Positions 17,554 through 27,031 of a stretch of DNA of 64,000 nt are shown here, piece after piece. The stretch is from assembly GCA_002084765.1 (NCBI GenBank), contig NBMB01000019.1:9526-73525 (forward strand). Direction: 5' to 3'. Positions within the stretch are counted from its first letter, which is position 1, and each line of letters starts with the position of its first letter. Source of the DNA: Candidatus Cloacimonetes bacterium 4572_55 (lineage in GTDB: Bacteria; 4572-55). The notes under the pieces were generated by a model. It saw only the letters and a list, made by a program, of their open reading frames with translations, was not told where the DNA came from and did not search any database. The position numbers and the translations under genes are program-made.

Positions 17554-19344
17554 ATGGCAAAGAAAACACTTTTGATTCATCCCATGAGTCACATCTTTTG
17601 GACAGGCGTTAAGATGAGTCTGCCCGTGTCGTTGATCGCTGTTTTTTATGTATATTACACGACGCGGTTGAGTTTTAATCAAGCCAATCCACTGATAATA
17701 TTTACGTTAGGTTGTTTTGTGGTCGATTACATCTTCAAATGGATCGTCCAATTGAAGCTAACGCCGCGGATACGCGGATTCTGCGCGGGTCTGAAAAAAG
17801 GAAAAAAACTTGGGGCAAAGCAGCTTCAGGATGTGTGGGTGGAGACGCTGAATCTACCGGTCAAGATCGTGGTCTTTACCACATCTATTTTGGGTATAGT
17901 GTGGATTGTGCTGCCTGTCACGCTGTACTCCTCCAATCTTTTTAAGGAACAAGACGTATGGCTGCATGTGCTGATCGGCGGCTTTATATCGATAATGGTT
18001 TTATCCGTGATCAATTTGCTGTTATATGAGCAGACGCTCATCTCACTGCTATTAAAAATCGAGGAAATCGGTCGAGATCAGCTAAATCGAAATGATCCCA
18101 GAATTTCTTTTTTTTCCATACAATTCAAATTCGTCACATTTTTTGGCATGATTATTATAGTCTGTGTGACAATTTTAAGCTCTCTGACATACCAAAAAGT
18201 CAATGAATTAGCGAGGTTGGATATGAGTCGGGAAGCCGCGCTGAGTCAACTGCAAACGCATATTTTTTTCGTCTCAGCCATTCTTTTGGTCACAGCCACC
18301 GCCCTGGTCTGGATTCTTGCCGCGCATCAAATGCGCCCGATAGGGAGAATCAAATCGCACATGACGCAACTGCTGAACGGAGAGATCGGCCAAACGTTCA
18401 GTTGGAGTATCGCAGGCGTGGTTCGGGACGAGGGAAATCTATTGGCTGAAATTTTTTCTGAGATGGTCAACGAATTGCAGAAGGCGTTGGCTCAGATTCG
18501 TCAGTCCGGAATAGACCTGAAGAAAGAAACGAGTCAAATTTCGGTGCAAGCTCACAGTTATCTGGAGCATATCTTGGATCAATCCCAGACAGTCGCTTCT
18601 CTGAAAGCCTCTGTCGGGGAACTGTCGTCGCCTAATCTTCGTATCTCGAAGGATGCAGACCAGGTGCTTGAGGTCATGGACGCGACTATCGAGGATGTGT
18701 GCATCGGAAGGGATATGATCCAGAAAGTGGTCGAGGGAGTTGATATTCTGCAGGTCGAAGCGCGCGCTACTCAAGCCCAGGTGGAAACATTACGCACAAA
18801 ATTGGTCGAGGTCAGCGAGATCGTGACGATTATCAGAAAGGTGACCAATCAAACGCAAATTTTGGCGTTTAACGCTCTTCTGGAGACGGCGGACGGCGAA
18901 TTGACGCATCGCTACGACTATATCGCGAGCAGTATCAACAAATTGACGCTCAAAATCGCTGAAGATTCGAAACAGATTCGAAACACGGTGCAGGAGGTGC
19001 AGCATTATTCTCAGACTATCTTCACCCTGGCTGATCGCGAGTTCTCTTTGATCCGAAACGAGGCGTTGTCAATAAATCATTTTCATGTCTTTTTGGATAA
19101 AATCTCTCGTATCGTCAATGCAATGAATGATGAAGTGAAGCAGATCACCGAATCCACCCAGTGGCAGGGAGAGGTCCGCAGGAACATTGTCAGGAGCCTG
19201 GAGGACATCAGAGATACCATTGATAAACATGAAGAAGAGAGCTCCAAAATTATTCAACAGATCGAGCGGTTGCAAAATCACGTCCAGACTCTAGGTAACA
19301 TATTAAGTTCTTTTTACTTAAAATCGGATAAGGGACAAAAATAG
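17554..19344 (+). CDS. Six-TM MCP-like receptor with degenerate signalling tip (first of a pair)
   Basis: 596 residues. Six hydrophobic segments (about 12-32, 46-62, 106-128, 137-160, 188-210, 228-252) with only short loops and no periplasmic ligand domain, then a HAMP region (MRPIGRIKSHMTQLLNGE, about 255-310) and a long coiled coil. The signalling hairpin is recognisable (VTNQTQILAFNALLETADGE, about 430-450) but departs from the near-invariant QTNLLALNAAIEAARAGE and GRGFAVVA sequences of true MCPs. It lies 17 bp after the hybrid cheA and 12 bp before a paralogue with the same layout. Probably feeds signals to that kinase through an altered contact surface. The family is clear; chemotaxis is not, since no flagellar or che adaptor genes are present. 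Confidence 0.8.
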   Translation: MAKKTLLIHPMSHIFWTGVKMSLPVSLIAVFYVYYTTRLSFNQANPLIIFTLGCFVVDYIFKWIVQLKLTPRIRGFCAGLKKGKKLGAKQLQDVWVETLNLPVKIVVFTTSILGIVWIVLPVTLYSSNLFKEQDVWLHVLIGGFISIMVLSVINLLLYEQTLISLLLKIEEIGRDQLNRNDPRISFFSIQFKFVTFFGMIIIVCVTILSSLTYQKVNELARLDMSREAALSQLQTHIFFVSAILLVTATALVWILAAHQMRPIGRIKSHMTQLLNGEIGQTFSWSIAGVVRDEGNLLAEIFSEMVNELQKALAQIRQSGIDLKKETSQISVQAHSYLEHILDQSQTVASLKASVGELSSPNLRISKDADQVLEVMDATIEDVCIGRDMIQKVVEGVDILQVEARATQAQVETLRTKLVEVSEIVTIIRKVTNQTQILAFNALLETADGELTHRYDYIASSINKLTLKIAEDSKQIRNTVQEVQHYSQTIFTLADREFSLIRNEALSINHFHVFLDKISRIVNAMNDEVKQITESTQWQGEVRRNIVRSLEDIRDTIDKHEEESSKIIQQIERLQNHVQTLGNILSSFYLKSDKGQK

Positions 19345-19356
19345 GATTCGCAGATT

Positions 19357-21282
19357 TTGCAGAGAGGCTATAGACCAGGGATAGAGCGGATCGATAAAAT
19401 CCAATTACCCGCTTTTTTGAGCGGATATATAATTTTCTGTTTTTTTTCACTCTTCGCTGGAGACGTCGGCTTGTATAAACTCAATCGTCAACCTTTAGAA
19501 GAATTTTTTTTTCTACGGTTTTACTGGTCCCTGGTCTGCTACGGAATCGGAGCTGAGATTGTTCTTATCCCGGCTGGGATGTTCTATTATTATCTGACGA
19601 CGTCTTTCACCGCCCTTCATCACGTTCAATTGATCACGCCAATTATTTTCGCCTTCCTCGCTAAGATGGTGTTGATGGCTATGTTGATCCGATTTATGAT
19701 ACGCCATCTGCTCCCGATTTTGGATAAGAAAAATAAAAAACCACGGACTTCCGAAGCGATTCAGAATGCCTGGCTCGGCATCGTCAACTTTCCGGTTCGG
19801 TTTATTATCTTCAACTCGGCTATTTTTACGATGCTCCTGCTTATTTTGCCTCTTTCTATCCTGATCTATTTCAAATACAGAATAATTGGAGAGGCATTCA
19901 AATTCCTGATAGCTGGGTCGATTACTTCTCTTTTATTAATAACTATTGAGTTTCTGATCTACGAATACGCGTTGGATAATCTGCTTATTGCGTTTGAGCG
20001 GCAGTTTATGGAAAAAATCAACGCGCTGGATCCCAGAGCAAATCGTCTCAAAATCGTCTGGCGGTTTGTCTTTTTGAGTCTATTCATTATTACTTCATTG
20101 GCACTTTATATCGCTGCGATCAGTTATCAACGGACGGCTCATCTTTTCGATGATTCGGTCAACTTAAAATTTTCCTTGATCAGTCTGAAATTTGAATTGA
20201 TCTTTGCATCAACCATTATCGGCGGAATATCTCTTTGCCTGATTTATATGATTACCTCGATCAGCACAGCCTCATTACGCCATATCTCCGACCAAATGCA
20301 CTCTGTCAAGCGCGGTATCTGGCATCTGGACTTGATCGGCGCGCATAAAAGCATCACAAGAGATGAGATTACGAACCTGATCGCAATTTTTTATAATATG
20401 ATGCAACAGTTGCAGAGGTTTATGGGCGAGGTGGAATCGGTGAGCGCAAATTGCGAAGAGACCGCGACAATGTTGGTTCGTATAACAGATGAGCAGGCAA
20501 TCACTTATAATAAACAAGGGCAACTGATCTCCGGTCTGCATAGCCTACATGAAAGGCAGCGGAATTTATCCAAAAGGATCAGAAAATACACCGAAAATAT
20601 ACAAAACTATGCAGCGCGTATCTTTGGCGTCATGGGCGACGGCGGCGAAACTCTCGCCAAGATGTTAAAAAATGTGAAGATTATCGAGGAAAGAGTGAAG
20701 ATCACCCGCGGTAGAATGGTGGAGTTGAACAACAAATTGCTAAAAATCGAAGACACGGTGGAGGATATCCGAAACATCGCCGCGCAAACCAAAATCATCG
20801 CTTTTAATGCTTCGATAGAGGCCTCGAATAAGACGGAAACAGATCGGCGATTCAATGTGATCTCGGAGGAGATACGAAAATTGACTTTTCAGGCAATCGC
20901 TTCCGCTGATCAGATTGGCAAAGTGGTGGAGGATATCAAAAATTCGACTCGCATGGCGTTGGAATCGTCGGAACGGGAGATGCAGGCCGTGGAGCAGGAG
21001 GTCTTTTCCGTGCAAACCGCTAGGGATTCCTTAGGAAATATCCATCAAGCTATCGTCCAGATTGTCGAGTCGGTAGGGAAATTTAACGTATCGATCACGG
21101 CTCAAGATCAAGCAAGCGATGATGTGGCGGCACACATCGAAGAGATTCTCAATGTTAAGGGAAGCGTCGGTCATTGTAGGAAAAAAACCGTTTCATCCAT
21201 CGAGGCAATCGCCAGGATAACGGAGAATATGAAAGAGATGCTGGCTTCTTTCGAGAAAAAAAGTAGGCAAGCCGAAGAGTAA
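19357..21282 (+). CDS. Six-TM MCP-like receptor with degenerate signalling tip (second of a pair)
   Basis: 641 residues from a TTG at 19357; no ATG fits before the first membrane helix, so the start is uncertain. Six hydrophobic segments again precede a HAMP-like linker (SLRHISDQMHSVKRG, about 305-325) and coiled coil. The tip reads AAQTKIIAFNASIEASNKTE (about 470-490), closer to canonical MCPs than its neighbour, but the following GRGFAVVA equivalent is RRFNVISEEIRKLT. Clear paralogue of the preceding gene by layout and motif order, though strongly diverged. A short member of the intergenic CGCAGATT repeat overlaps the start region. Confidence 0.78.
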   Translation: MQRGYRPGIERIDKIQLPAFLSGYIIFCFFSLFAGDVGLYKLNRQPLEEFFFLRFYWSLVCYGIGAEIVLIPAGMFYYYLTTSFTALHHVQLITPIIFAFLAKMVLMAMLIRFMIRHLLPILDKKNKKPRTSEAIQNAWLGIVNFPVRFIIFNSAIFTMLLLILPLSILIYFKYRIIGEAFKFLIAGSITSLLLITIEFLIYEYALDNLLIAFERQFMEKINALDPRANRLKIVWRFVFLSLFIITSLALYIAAISYQRTAHLFDDSVNLKFSLISLKFELIFASTIIGGISLCLIYMITSISTASLRHISDQMHSVKRGIWHLDLIGAHKSITRDEITNLIAIFYNMMQQLQRFMGEVESVSANCEETATMLVRITDEQAITYNKQGQLISGLHSLHERQRNLSKRIRKYTENIQNYAARIFGVMGDGGETLAKMLKNVKIIEERVKITRGRMVELNNKLLKIEDTVEDIRNIAAQTKIIAFNASIEASNKTETDRRFNVISEEIRKLTFQAIASADQIGKVVEDIKNSTRMALESSEREMQAVEQEVFSVQTARDSLGNIHQAIVQIVESVGKFNVSITAQDQASDDVAAHIEEILNVKGSVGHCRKKTVSSIEAIARITENMKEMLASFEKKSRQAEE

Positions 21283-21292
21283 TATCTAAAAA

Positions 21293-21336
21293 TAAACTCT
21301 TTAATTATCAATTATTAATCTGTGATAATCGGAAAT
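21293..21336. repeat. Intergenic TAATCTGTG repeat, long form
   Basis: AACTCTTTAATTATCAATTA then TTAATCTGTGATAATCGG. Same left arm as the element at 7195; the right half-units are decayed. Confidence 0.7.
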
Positions 21337-21365
21337 AATCAAAAATTGGAACCGGGCGGGTCCCT

Positions 21366-22706
21366 ATGATTAAAAAAGAACGGCTCCCAGATGAAGCCAT
21401 ATTCGCATGGCGTACGATTCAGAAACAGTTTGCTTACCCGGTGAACGCGCTTGGCAAAAGGATCGATCCAGCAAAAAAATCTGCTGTCGCTCATTGGAAA
21501 CGATATGGCATCGACCATTATCTGGACCGTAGTCTTGTGAAAAAATTTGAGGCGGATCTGAAAAGGAAAAAGAAAAAATTGATTATTTTTTCACAAGCGG
21601 TCACAATTCCGGCGATCGCTTTTCTTCTTTTCCTATTGGTTGCCTTTTCCGGATCTGTCAGGGACAGGGAGCCGAGATCAGATTCGGTTTATCCTTTATA
21701 TAGCAGCTCTTATATCAGCAAATGTCAGAGTCTCAGCCGCGCGTATCTCACCGAAAATCTGATCTCTCCGTCTCCGGAAAAAGAAGACGCTACCGGATTG
21801 TGGCATTATCCCGCCCTGGCTTTGGTCAGCCGCTTGACAGGGCGAGAGTTGATCCTTTACGAAAGACATCAACCGTATCGCCGCACATTCAAAAATATCT
21901 CTGAAATGACCGGCTTGGATGGATATTACTTCGCGGCTTTGTTTCATGCCGAGTCCGACCTGCGTCATACTGTTCTCACTTCGAACGGAAAGGAGAAATT
22001 GCTTCGCTCTCCGATGAACGCGATCGGCGTCTCGCAGGTGACGCAAATCGCGTTGGATCATTTGAATCAGGAGATCGATTTTTATCGGGAAGTGATCGCC
22101 AAACGGGAGCAGATTCGTCACTCGTACGCGATCACTGGAGACTTGGATTTTGTCGAAGAATTGGCAAAAGGAGTCGGTGCTCGGTTTATTATATCCGCCT
22201 TAGCGCAGTCCGCCAGCGCAACCAAAAGAGAGAACATTGATGAGGCTTCCGATCTTCCGGAGAAATATCGGCGGGACCCGCTCCATCTCAACTTTCGAGG
22301 ATTAACAAACTCCGAGGACCTCTGCGTCGAGATTTCCAGGCGTTTGGATATTTTACGGATATTGATCGGCGGGGATCAGGTGGATATGGATCTGCTGACA
22401 CAAGACGCATCTTATGCTATAAAAGTCGGAGCCGCATATTTTTATCTGGATTATATGACGCTACAAGCCGCTTTCCCACAATATGAGGAGGCGATTGTTC
22501 TGGAAATGGCGATCAATAGCTACAATGCAGGACGTGGGGGCATTTTGCGTTTGGTAGATCATCATGGCGATGGATGGCGAAAATATCGTTACAAAGAGAC
22601 CCAAATCCACTGGAATCGTTTCAATGCCGCGCTAAACTCCTTGAAAACGATTGAGCAAAAGCTGCGATTACCGGGTCAATCTGAAAATGTAGTTGCGAAT
22701 GATTAG
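21366..22706 (+). CDS. Membrane-anchored lytic transglycosylase-like protein
   Basis: 446 residues. A basic N-terminal cytoplasmic part (about 1-75) is followed by one membrane helix (about 80-97), and the rest is periplasmic. The transglycosylase (SLT) fold is indicated by FHAESDLRH with the candidate catalytic Glu196, GVSQVTQIALDHL, and the closing INSYNAGRGGILRLV near 380. Such enzymes cleave peptidoglycan strands to form 1,6-anhydro ends. A long insert (about 250-340) between the motifs is unusual. The gene lies 83 bp after the second MCP-like gene on the same strand, so it may be part of that signalling output. Identification of the fold is good; the exact family is not certain. Confidence 0.8.
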   Translation: MIKKERLPDEAIFAWRTIQKQFAYPVNALGKRIDPAKKSAVAHWKRYGIDHYLDRSLVKKFEADLKRKKKKLIIFSQAVTIPAIAFLLFLLVAFSGSVRDREPRSDSVYPLYSSSYISKCQSLSRAYLTENLISPSPEKEDATGLWHYPALALVSRLTGRELILYERHQPYRRTFKNISEMTGLDGYYFAALFHAESDLRHTVLTSNGKEKLLRSPMNAIGVSQVTQIALDHLNQEIDFYREVIAKREQIRHSYAITGDLDFVEELAKGVGARFIISALAQSASATKRENIDEASDLPEKYRRDPLHLNFRGLTNSEDLCVEISRRLDILRILIGGDQVDMDLLTQDASYAIKVGAAYFYLDYMTLQAAFPQYEEAIVLEMAINSYNAGRGGILRLVDHHGDGWRKYRYKETQIHWNRFNAALNSLKTIEQKLRLPGQSENVVAND

Positions 22707-22836
22707 GAATCACAATATATTATAGCTCTGCTTGTTTCTCACGGCTATCTGAATCTATACGGATGGCGGGGGAGTTGATCGGAGATTTTTTTGTTATAAT
22801 TATTATTATTCTTAGAATGAACCAAAGGTAGTTTAC

Positions 22837-25059
22837 ATGGATCAGGAAACAATTTTAAAAGACTTGAATCCCCCACAAAAAGAAGCTGTCGTCACATGGC
22901 AAGGTCCCTTGTTGATCTTAGCCGGAGCCGGTAGTGGGAAAACCCGGGCGCTCACCCATCGTATCGCCTATCTGATTGCGGTTCAGAATATCGCTCCAAG
23001 GCAAATTTTGGCGGTCACATTCACCAACAGAGCTGCAAAAGAGATGCGGGCGCGGGTGGAAACACTGCTGGACGATCATGCGAAAGGTATCATGCTCGGC
23101 ACGTTTCACTCTTGCTGCTTGCGAATCCTCCGGCGTGAATGTCACCATATCGGCTTTAATAACGATTTTGTGATCTATGATACGGATGATCAATCTCGGA
23201 TATTAAAATCGGTTCTGCAAGACCTGAAAATTAATGATCGAATTGTGACGCCTCGAATCGCGCAGAGTCGTATCTCAAGGGCAAAAAACAAATTGATAAT
23301 ACCGGAAAAATATCTCCAGTCCATAAAAGAGCCCTCCTTTCTCGACGAGCAGATCGTCAAGGTTTACAAAAAATACCAAGAGGGGCTGCGGGCGAACGGA
23401 GCAATGGATTTTGACGACCTTATCGTCAATGCGATCGAGCTATTTGACCAGTTTCCGGAAGTTGCGGAGCATTATCAAGATCGCTTTCGTTACGTTTTGG
23501 TAGACGAGTATCAAGATACCAACCACATGCAATATAAGCTGATCCGCCAACTGACGAAAAAATATCAGAATATCTGTTGCGTCGGAGACGACGATCAGTC
23601 GATATACGGATGGCGGGGAGCGGATATAAAAAATATTCTCAATTTTGAATCCGATTATCCCGAGGCAAAAATCATCCGCTTGGAGCAAAATTATCGATCG
23701 ACATCAAATATCCTAAAGGCGGCTTCCGCTGTTGTTCGGGTCAACCGGATGCGTAAAGTCAAGGAATTGTGGACAAAAAATCAAGACGGAAGTACGATTT
23801 CCGCGTTTGAGGCGCAAACGGAACGGGAAGAAGCGGATGAGATCGTCTCTCAGATCAAAAAAATTATGCAATTTCATCCTGAGGTAAAGCTGAACGACTT
23901 TGCTATATTGTATCGCACAAACGCCCAATCTCGATCTTTAGAAAACGGGTTTCAACTTTCTCGCATCCCTTATACGGTTGTCGGCGGCTTACGTTTTTAT
24001 GAGCGGAAAGAGATCAAGGACGCTCTGGCTTACCTCCGACTCGTTACCAACACTGTCGAAGAGATGAGCCTACGCCGTATCATTAACGTCCCCAGAAGAG
24101 GGATTGGCAGCACCACGATCGAACGGCTTTCCAATTTTTCTAAGCTCAACAAATGCACAATGTATCAGGCTATGGAGAGATGCGACGAAATCGCCACGCT
24201 TTCATCGGGTCTTAAACGGAAAGTGATCAATTTTGTCGATATGATCGAGCGGTTTCAAGAAAAGAAAAAGCAGGTGCCGATGGATGATTTTGCCCAACAT
24301 GTCTTGCAGGAAACTGGGTATTACGCCCATCTTAAATCGGAATATGGACCAGATCGGGAAGATCGCCTGGAGAATATCCAAGAACTCTTATCAGCTCTGA
24401 AAACGCATGAAGAGGAGGTGATTGATCCCTCTTTAGAAAACTTCTTGGCGGACGTCACGCTGGTCGCTGATGTGGATCAATGGGACGATGACCAGGACTC
24501 TGTGACTCTGATGACCCTGCATAGCGCAAAAGGTTTGGAATTCAAGTATGTGTTTATTACCGGATTAGAGGAGGGATTGCTCCCGCATTTCTCATCACTT
24601 GAGATACCGGAGCAGTTAGAGGAAGAGCGCCGTCTGTTTTATGTCGGCATAACACGCGCTCAAGAAAAGCTGTTCTTGACTCATGCCCTAAATCGAAATC
24701 GGTATGGAAACGAGTCTCTCCCTTCCACGCCCTCCCAGTTCATTAAAGAAATTCCCGAAGAGTTGATCGAGGAATTAACTCGGACAACCCGCCGGAATAA
24801 ACGCCGGACAAAGTTTTCCACTGTGGAATCTTCCGCAAGAAAAGTGGATATTGATCAATACGAACAAGAAGTCGAGGCTCCCGAAGACAACGATAGCATC
24901 GTACTCAAAGTGGGAGATCAAGTCCGGCATCCCAGCTGGGGAGTCGGCGAAATCTTGACCTGCAAGGGCAAAGGAGATCGGCAAAAAGTGACGGTTCGCT
25001 TTCATAATGGGATGCAAAAGAGATTGATGGTGAAATTCGCCAATTTGACTAAAGTCTAA
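22837..25059 (+). CDS. pcrA: UvrD/PcrA-type superfamily 1A DNA helicase
   Basis: 740 residues, usual length. Helicase motifs in order: Walker A GAGSGKTRAL (about 31-40), DEYQDTN (motif II), GDDDQSIYGWRGAD (III), QNYRSTSNIL (IV), and VTLMTLHSAKGLEF (V), YVGITRAQ (VI). The C-terminal region ends with the tudor-like PcrA tail VGDQVRHPSWGVGEIL. It unwinds DNA 3' to 5' in repair and removes recombinase and stalled polymerases. A possible promoter upstream (TTGATC 22775, TATAAT 22795) has only a 14-base spacer. No terminator is clear before the tRNA-Leu promoter. Confidence 0.96.
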   Translation: MDQETILKDLNPPQKEAVVTWQGPLLILAGAGSGKTRALTHRIAYLIAVQNIAPRQILAVTFTNRAAKEMRARVETLLDDHAKGIMLGTFHSCCLRILRRECHHIGFNNDFVIYDTDDQSRILKSVLQDLKINDRIVTPRIAQSRISRAKNKLIIPEKYLQSIKEPSFLDEQIVKVYKKYQEGLRANGAMDFDDLIVNAIELFDQFPEVAEHYQDRFRYVLVDEYQDTNHMQYKLIRQLTKKYQNICCVGDDDQSIYGWRGADIKNILNFESDYPEAKIIRLEQNYRSTSNILKAASAVVRVNRMRKVKELWTKNQDGSTISAFEAQTEREEADEIVSQIKKIMQFHPEVKLNDFAILYRTNAQSRSLENGFQLSRIPYTVVGGLRFYERKEIKDALAYLRLVTNTVEEMSLRRIINVPRRGIGSTTIERLSNFSKLNKCTMYQAMERCDEIATLSSGLKRKVINFVDMIERFQEKKKQVPMDDFAQHVLQETGYYAHLKSEYGPDREDRLENIQELLSALKTHEEEVIDPSLENFLADVTLVADVDQWDDDQDSVTLMTLHSAKGLEFKYVFITGLEEGLLPHFSSLEIPEQLEEERRLFYVGITRAQEKLFLTHALNRNRYGNESLPSTPSQFIKEIPEELIEELTRTTRRNKRRTKFSTVESSARKVDIDQYEQEVEAPEDNDSIVLKVGDQVRHPSWGVGEILTCKGKGDRQKVTVRFHNGMQKRLMVKFANLTKV

Positions 25060-25071
25060 GGTAATTTTCTC

Positions 25072-25100
25072 TTGACTCTTGCCGATATGGAGTTTATATT
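25072..25100 (+). promoter_or_regulatory. Sigma-70-like promoter for tRNA-Leu
   Basis: TTGACT at 25072-25077, 17-base spacer, TATATT at 25095-25100, about 50 bases before the mature tRNA. Confidence 0.6.
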
Positions 25101-25149
25101 CCGCACTTCAAAATGGCGAAAAGCTCTTATTACTAAGCGGAATGGGAGT

Positions 25150-25235
25150 GCGAGAGTGGCGGAACTGGTAGACGCGCTGGATTTAGGATCCAGTAGGTAA
25201 TTCCTGTAGGGGTTCGAGTCCCCTCTCTCGCACCA
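25150..25235 (+). tRNA. tRNA-Leu (anticodon UAG)
   Basis: 86 bases with encoded CCA. Acceptor GCGAGAG/CTCTCGC, D arm GGCGGAACTGGTAGACGC typical of leucine tRNAs, anticodon arm CTGGA-TTTAGGA-TCCAG (anticodon TAG), a class II variable arm, and T arm AGGGG-TTCGAGT-CCCCT. Confidence 0.96.
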
Positions 25236-25280
25236 TCTATATTCACTCAGAAAGTTCGGTTAATAGGTTTGTAGCACCGG

Positions 25281-25311
25281 CTTTAGCCCCCGTCCATTGC
25301 GGCGGCTAAAG
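25281..25311 (+). terminator. Hairpin after tRNA-Leu, possible terminator or REP-like element
   Basis: CTTTAGCC at 25281-25288 pairs with GGCTAAAG at 25304-25311; the surrounding GTAGCACCGGCTTTAGCC resembles a type of intergenic repeat. The following bases are only mildly T-rich (TCTCTCTTTG), so termination is uncertain. Confidence 0.4.
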
Positions 25312-25319
25312 TCTCTCTT

Positions 25320-25347
25320 TGTAATCTGTGTAATCTGCGGATAGAAT
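25320..25347. repeat. Intergenic TAATCTGCG repeat, short form
   Basis: GTAATCTGTGTAATCTGCGG, two half-units 10 bases apart, ending about 20 bases before the start of tig. Confidence 0.7.
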
Positions 25348-25366
25348 TTCATATTGAGAGGCTAAT

Positions 25367-26869
25367 TTGAAATATTATATTGAAAACCAAACATCTTGTA
25401 AAATCACGATCTGTATAGAAATCGAATCCGATGAGATTGAAAAGGAAAAAAATCGTCTTTTTCGGAAATATGCCCGACAAATATCGATTCCAGGTTTTCG
25501 GAAAGGCAAAGCACCTTTGGGGATGATCAAAAGACGCATTGGAGATGAGATAGAGGAGGAGGCAATTAGCGCGCTTTTCAATAGTTCCTATGAAAATGCT
25601 ACGAAAAAATTGGATGTGTGGGCAATCGGCGAACCCACCGTGAAAATTGAAAAATACGAACAGGGGAGTCCTTTAATCTGCCGTGTTTATACGGACACAA
25701 AGTCTGTTTTTGAATTGAATAAATACAAGGGATACGACGTCAGAATGCCTGAACTGGTCGTCAATGAAGAACATGTAGAAATAAAATTGAAAGAAATCTC
25801 GAAAGATTTTTCCAAATTTGTCTCTGTAGAGGAGCCGGCGCAAGAGGGCGACCGAGTCATAGCGGAGTTTCTCCCGAAATCGAAAAATGAGACCGACGAG
25901 GATTTATCTCTCGATAAGAGATTATTGCTTGAATTTGTTTTAGAGGAAGATGGCGTACACGCTGAGTATTATGATCTTTTGATCGGCTCCGAAGTAGCGA
26001 GCGATCTTGAATTTGAGATTGAATTTAGTAGTAAATTTGAAGAGTTCTGTGATCGCGATATGCTGGAAGAGCTTGATCTTTGGGATGAAAGCATTCTATG
26101 CGAAGTGACAATTGTCGATATTAAACGTAAGATGGTTGTAGAATTAACCGATGACTTCGTTAGTGAAGAAATTGAGGGTGCTGAGACGGTCTTGGAGCTA
26201 AGAGAAGAAATAAAAACTAATACGAAATTAGGTTTTCAAAAAGGTGTGGAAAAAACGCTCTTCATAATGTTGATGTCAAAAATTCTTGATGATAACCCGT
26301 TTGATGTTTCCGAACATCTTGTAGAAAAATTTTTGGCGGAAGATGTAGAAAAGAAAAGGGATAACTCCGAATTTATTGAGGATATTGAGAAGTATAAAGC
26401 CCAATTGTATCCACAAGTTATCAAACAACTCAAGATTTCTTTGATCCAAGACAAGTTGATCGATCTACTTGATGTAGAGATAACGAAAGAAGATGTCAAG
26501 CAAAAGATTCTTGGGGACCCCCATATATCCGAGATTCTCACTACCTATGAAAATTTAATGGGTGCTGAAAAGTACCCCGAATTTTATGAGAATGTAAAAG
26601 ACTCAGTTCGTTCTAACTTGAAATTCGACCGCTTGTTAAAAAAGCTGTTAGAGCTACAAACCATTGAGTTGGTACCGGTCACGAGAGAGGATATTGAGGA
26701 AAAAGGAATCGATCCGGAAAGTTTGATCCGAATCGTTGATCCATCGGAAGAGAAAGTCTTGCAGCAAATAGTTCATGCAGAGGACGAGCTGGACTCTCAG
26801 AAAACGGACGATGTTGACCAAGATATCCGAGAAGTGACTGATGTGCAAAGAGAAAATTTAGAGAGATGA
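25367..26869 (+). CDS. tig: Trigger factor, ribosome-associated chaperone
   Basis: 500 residues, longer than the usual 430-450. The N-terminal ribosome-binding domain has the signature PGFRKGKAPLGMIKRRIG. A PPIase-like domain covers about 155-250 but its FKBP active-site segment is eroded, so prolyl isomerase activity is doubtful. The C-terminal helical arms follow, with an extra acidic tail (about 455-500). The start is a TTG at 25367 with GAGAGG seven bases upstream; no ATG fits. The gene order tig-clpP-clpX is conserved in many bacteria, but here a hairpin with a T run separates tig from clpP. Confidence 0.9.
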   Translation: MKYYIENQTSCKITICIEIESDEIEKEKNRLFRKYARQISIPGFRKGKAPLGMIKRRIGDEIEEEAISALFNSSYENATKKLDVWAIGEPTVKIEKYEQGSPLICRVYTDTKSVFELNKYKGYDVRMPELVVNEEHVEIKLKEISKDFSKFVSVEEPAQEGDRVIAEFLPKSKNETDEDLSLDKRLLLEFVLEEDGVHAEYYDLLIGSEVASDLEFEIEFSSKFEEFCDRDMLEELDLWDESILCEVTIVDIKRKMVVELTDDFVSEEIEGAETVLELREEIKTNTKLGFQKGVEKTLFIMLMSKILDDNPFDVSEHLVEKFLAEDVEKKRDNSEFIEDIEKYKAQLYPQVIKQLKISLIQDKLIDLLDVEITKEDVKQKILGDPHISEILTTYENLMGAEKYPEFYENVKDSVRSNLKFDRLLKKLLELQTIELVPVTREDIEEKGIDPESLIRIVDPSEEKVLQQIVHAEDELDSQKTDDVDQDIREVTDVQRENLER

Positions 26870-26918
26870 TAGAAATCCGGCGATATTTATCGACGTATCA
26901 CGCTGACCTTGATATAAA

Positions 26919-26964
26919 GATGCCATCTTTTGCGGCGTAATCCCGTACCGGATGGCATTTTTTA
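26919..26964 (+). terminator. Rho-independent terminator after tig
   Basis: GATGCCATC pairs with GATGGCAT at 26951-26958, followed directly by TTTTTT. The loop is long (about 23 bases). It would uncouple or attenuate tig from clpPX. Confidence 0.7.
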
Positions 26965-27031
26965 TACCGAACCACAAGACAATAAGAGCGTTTGAATCGC
27001 TCATAACACGATATGAACCAAGGAGTCAATC

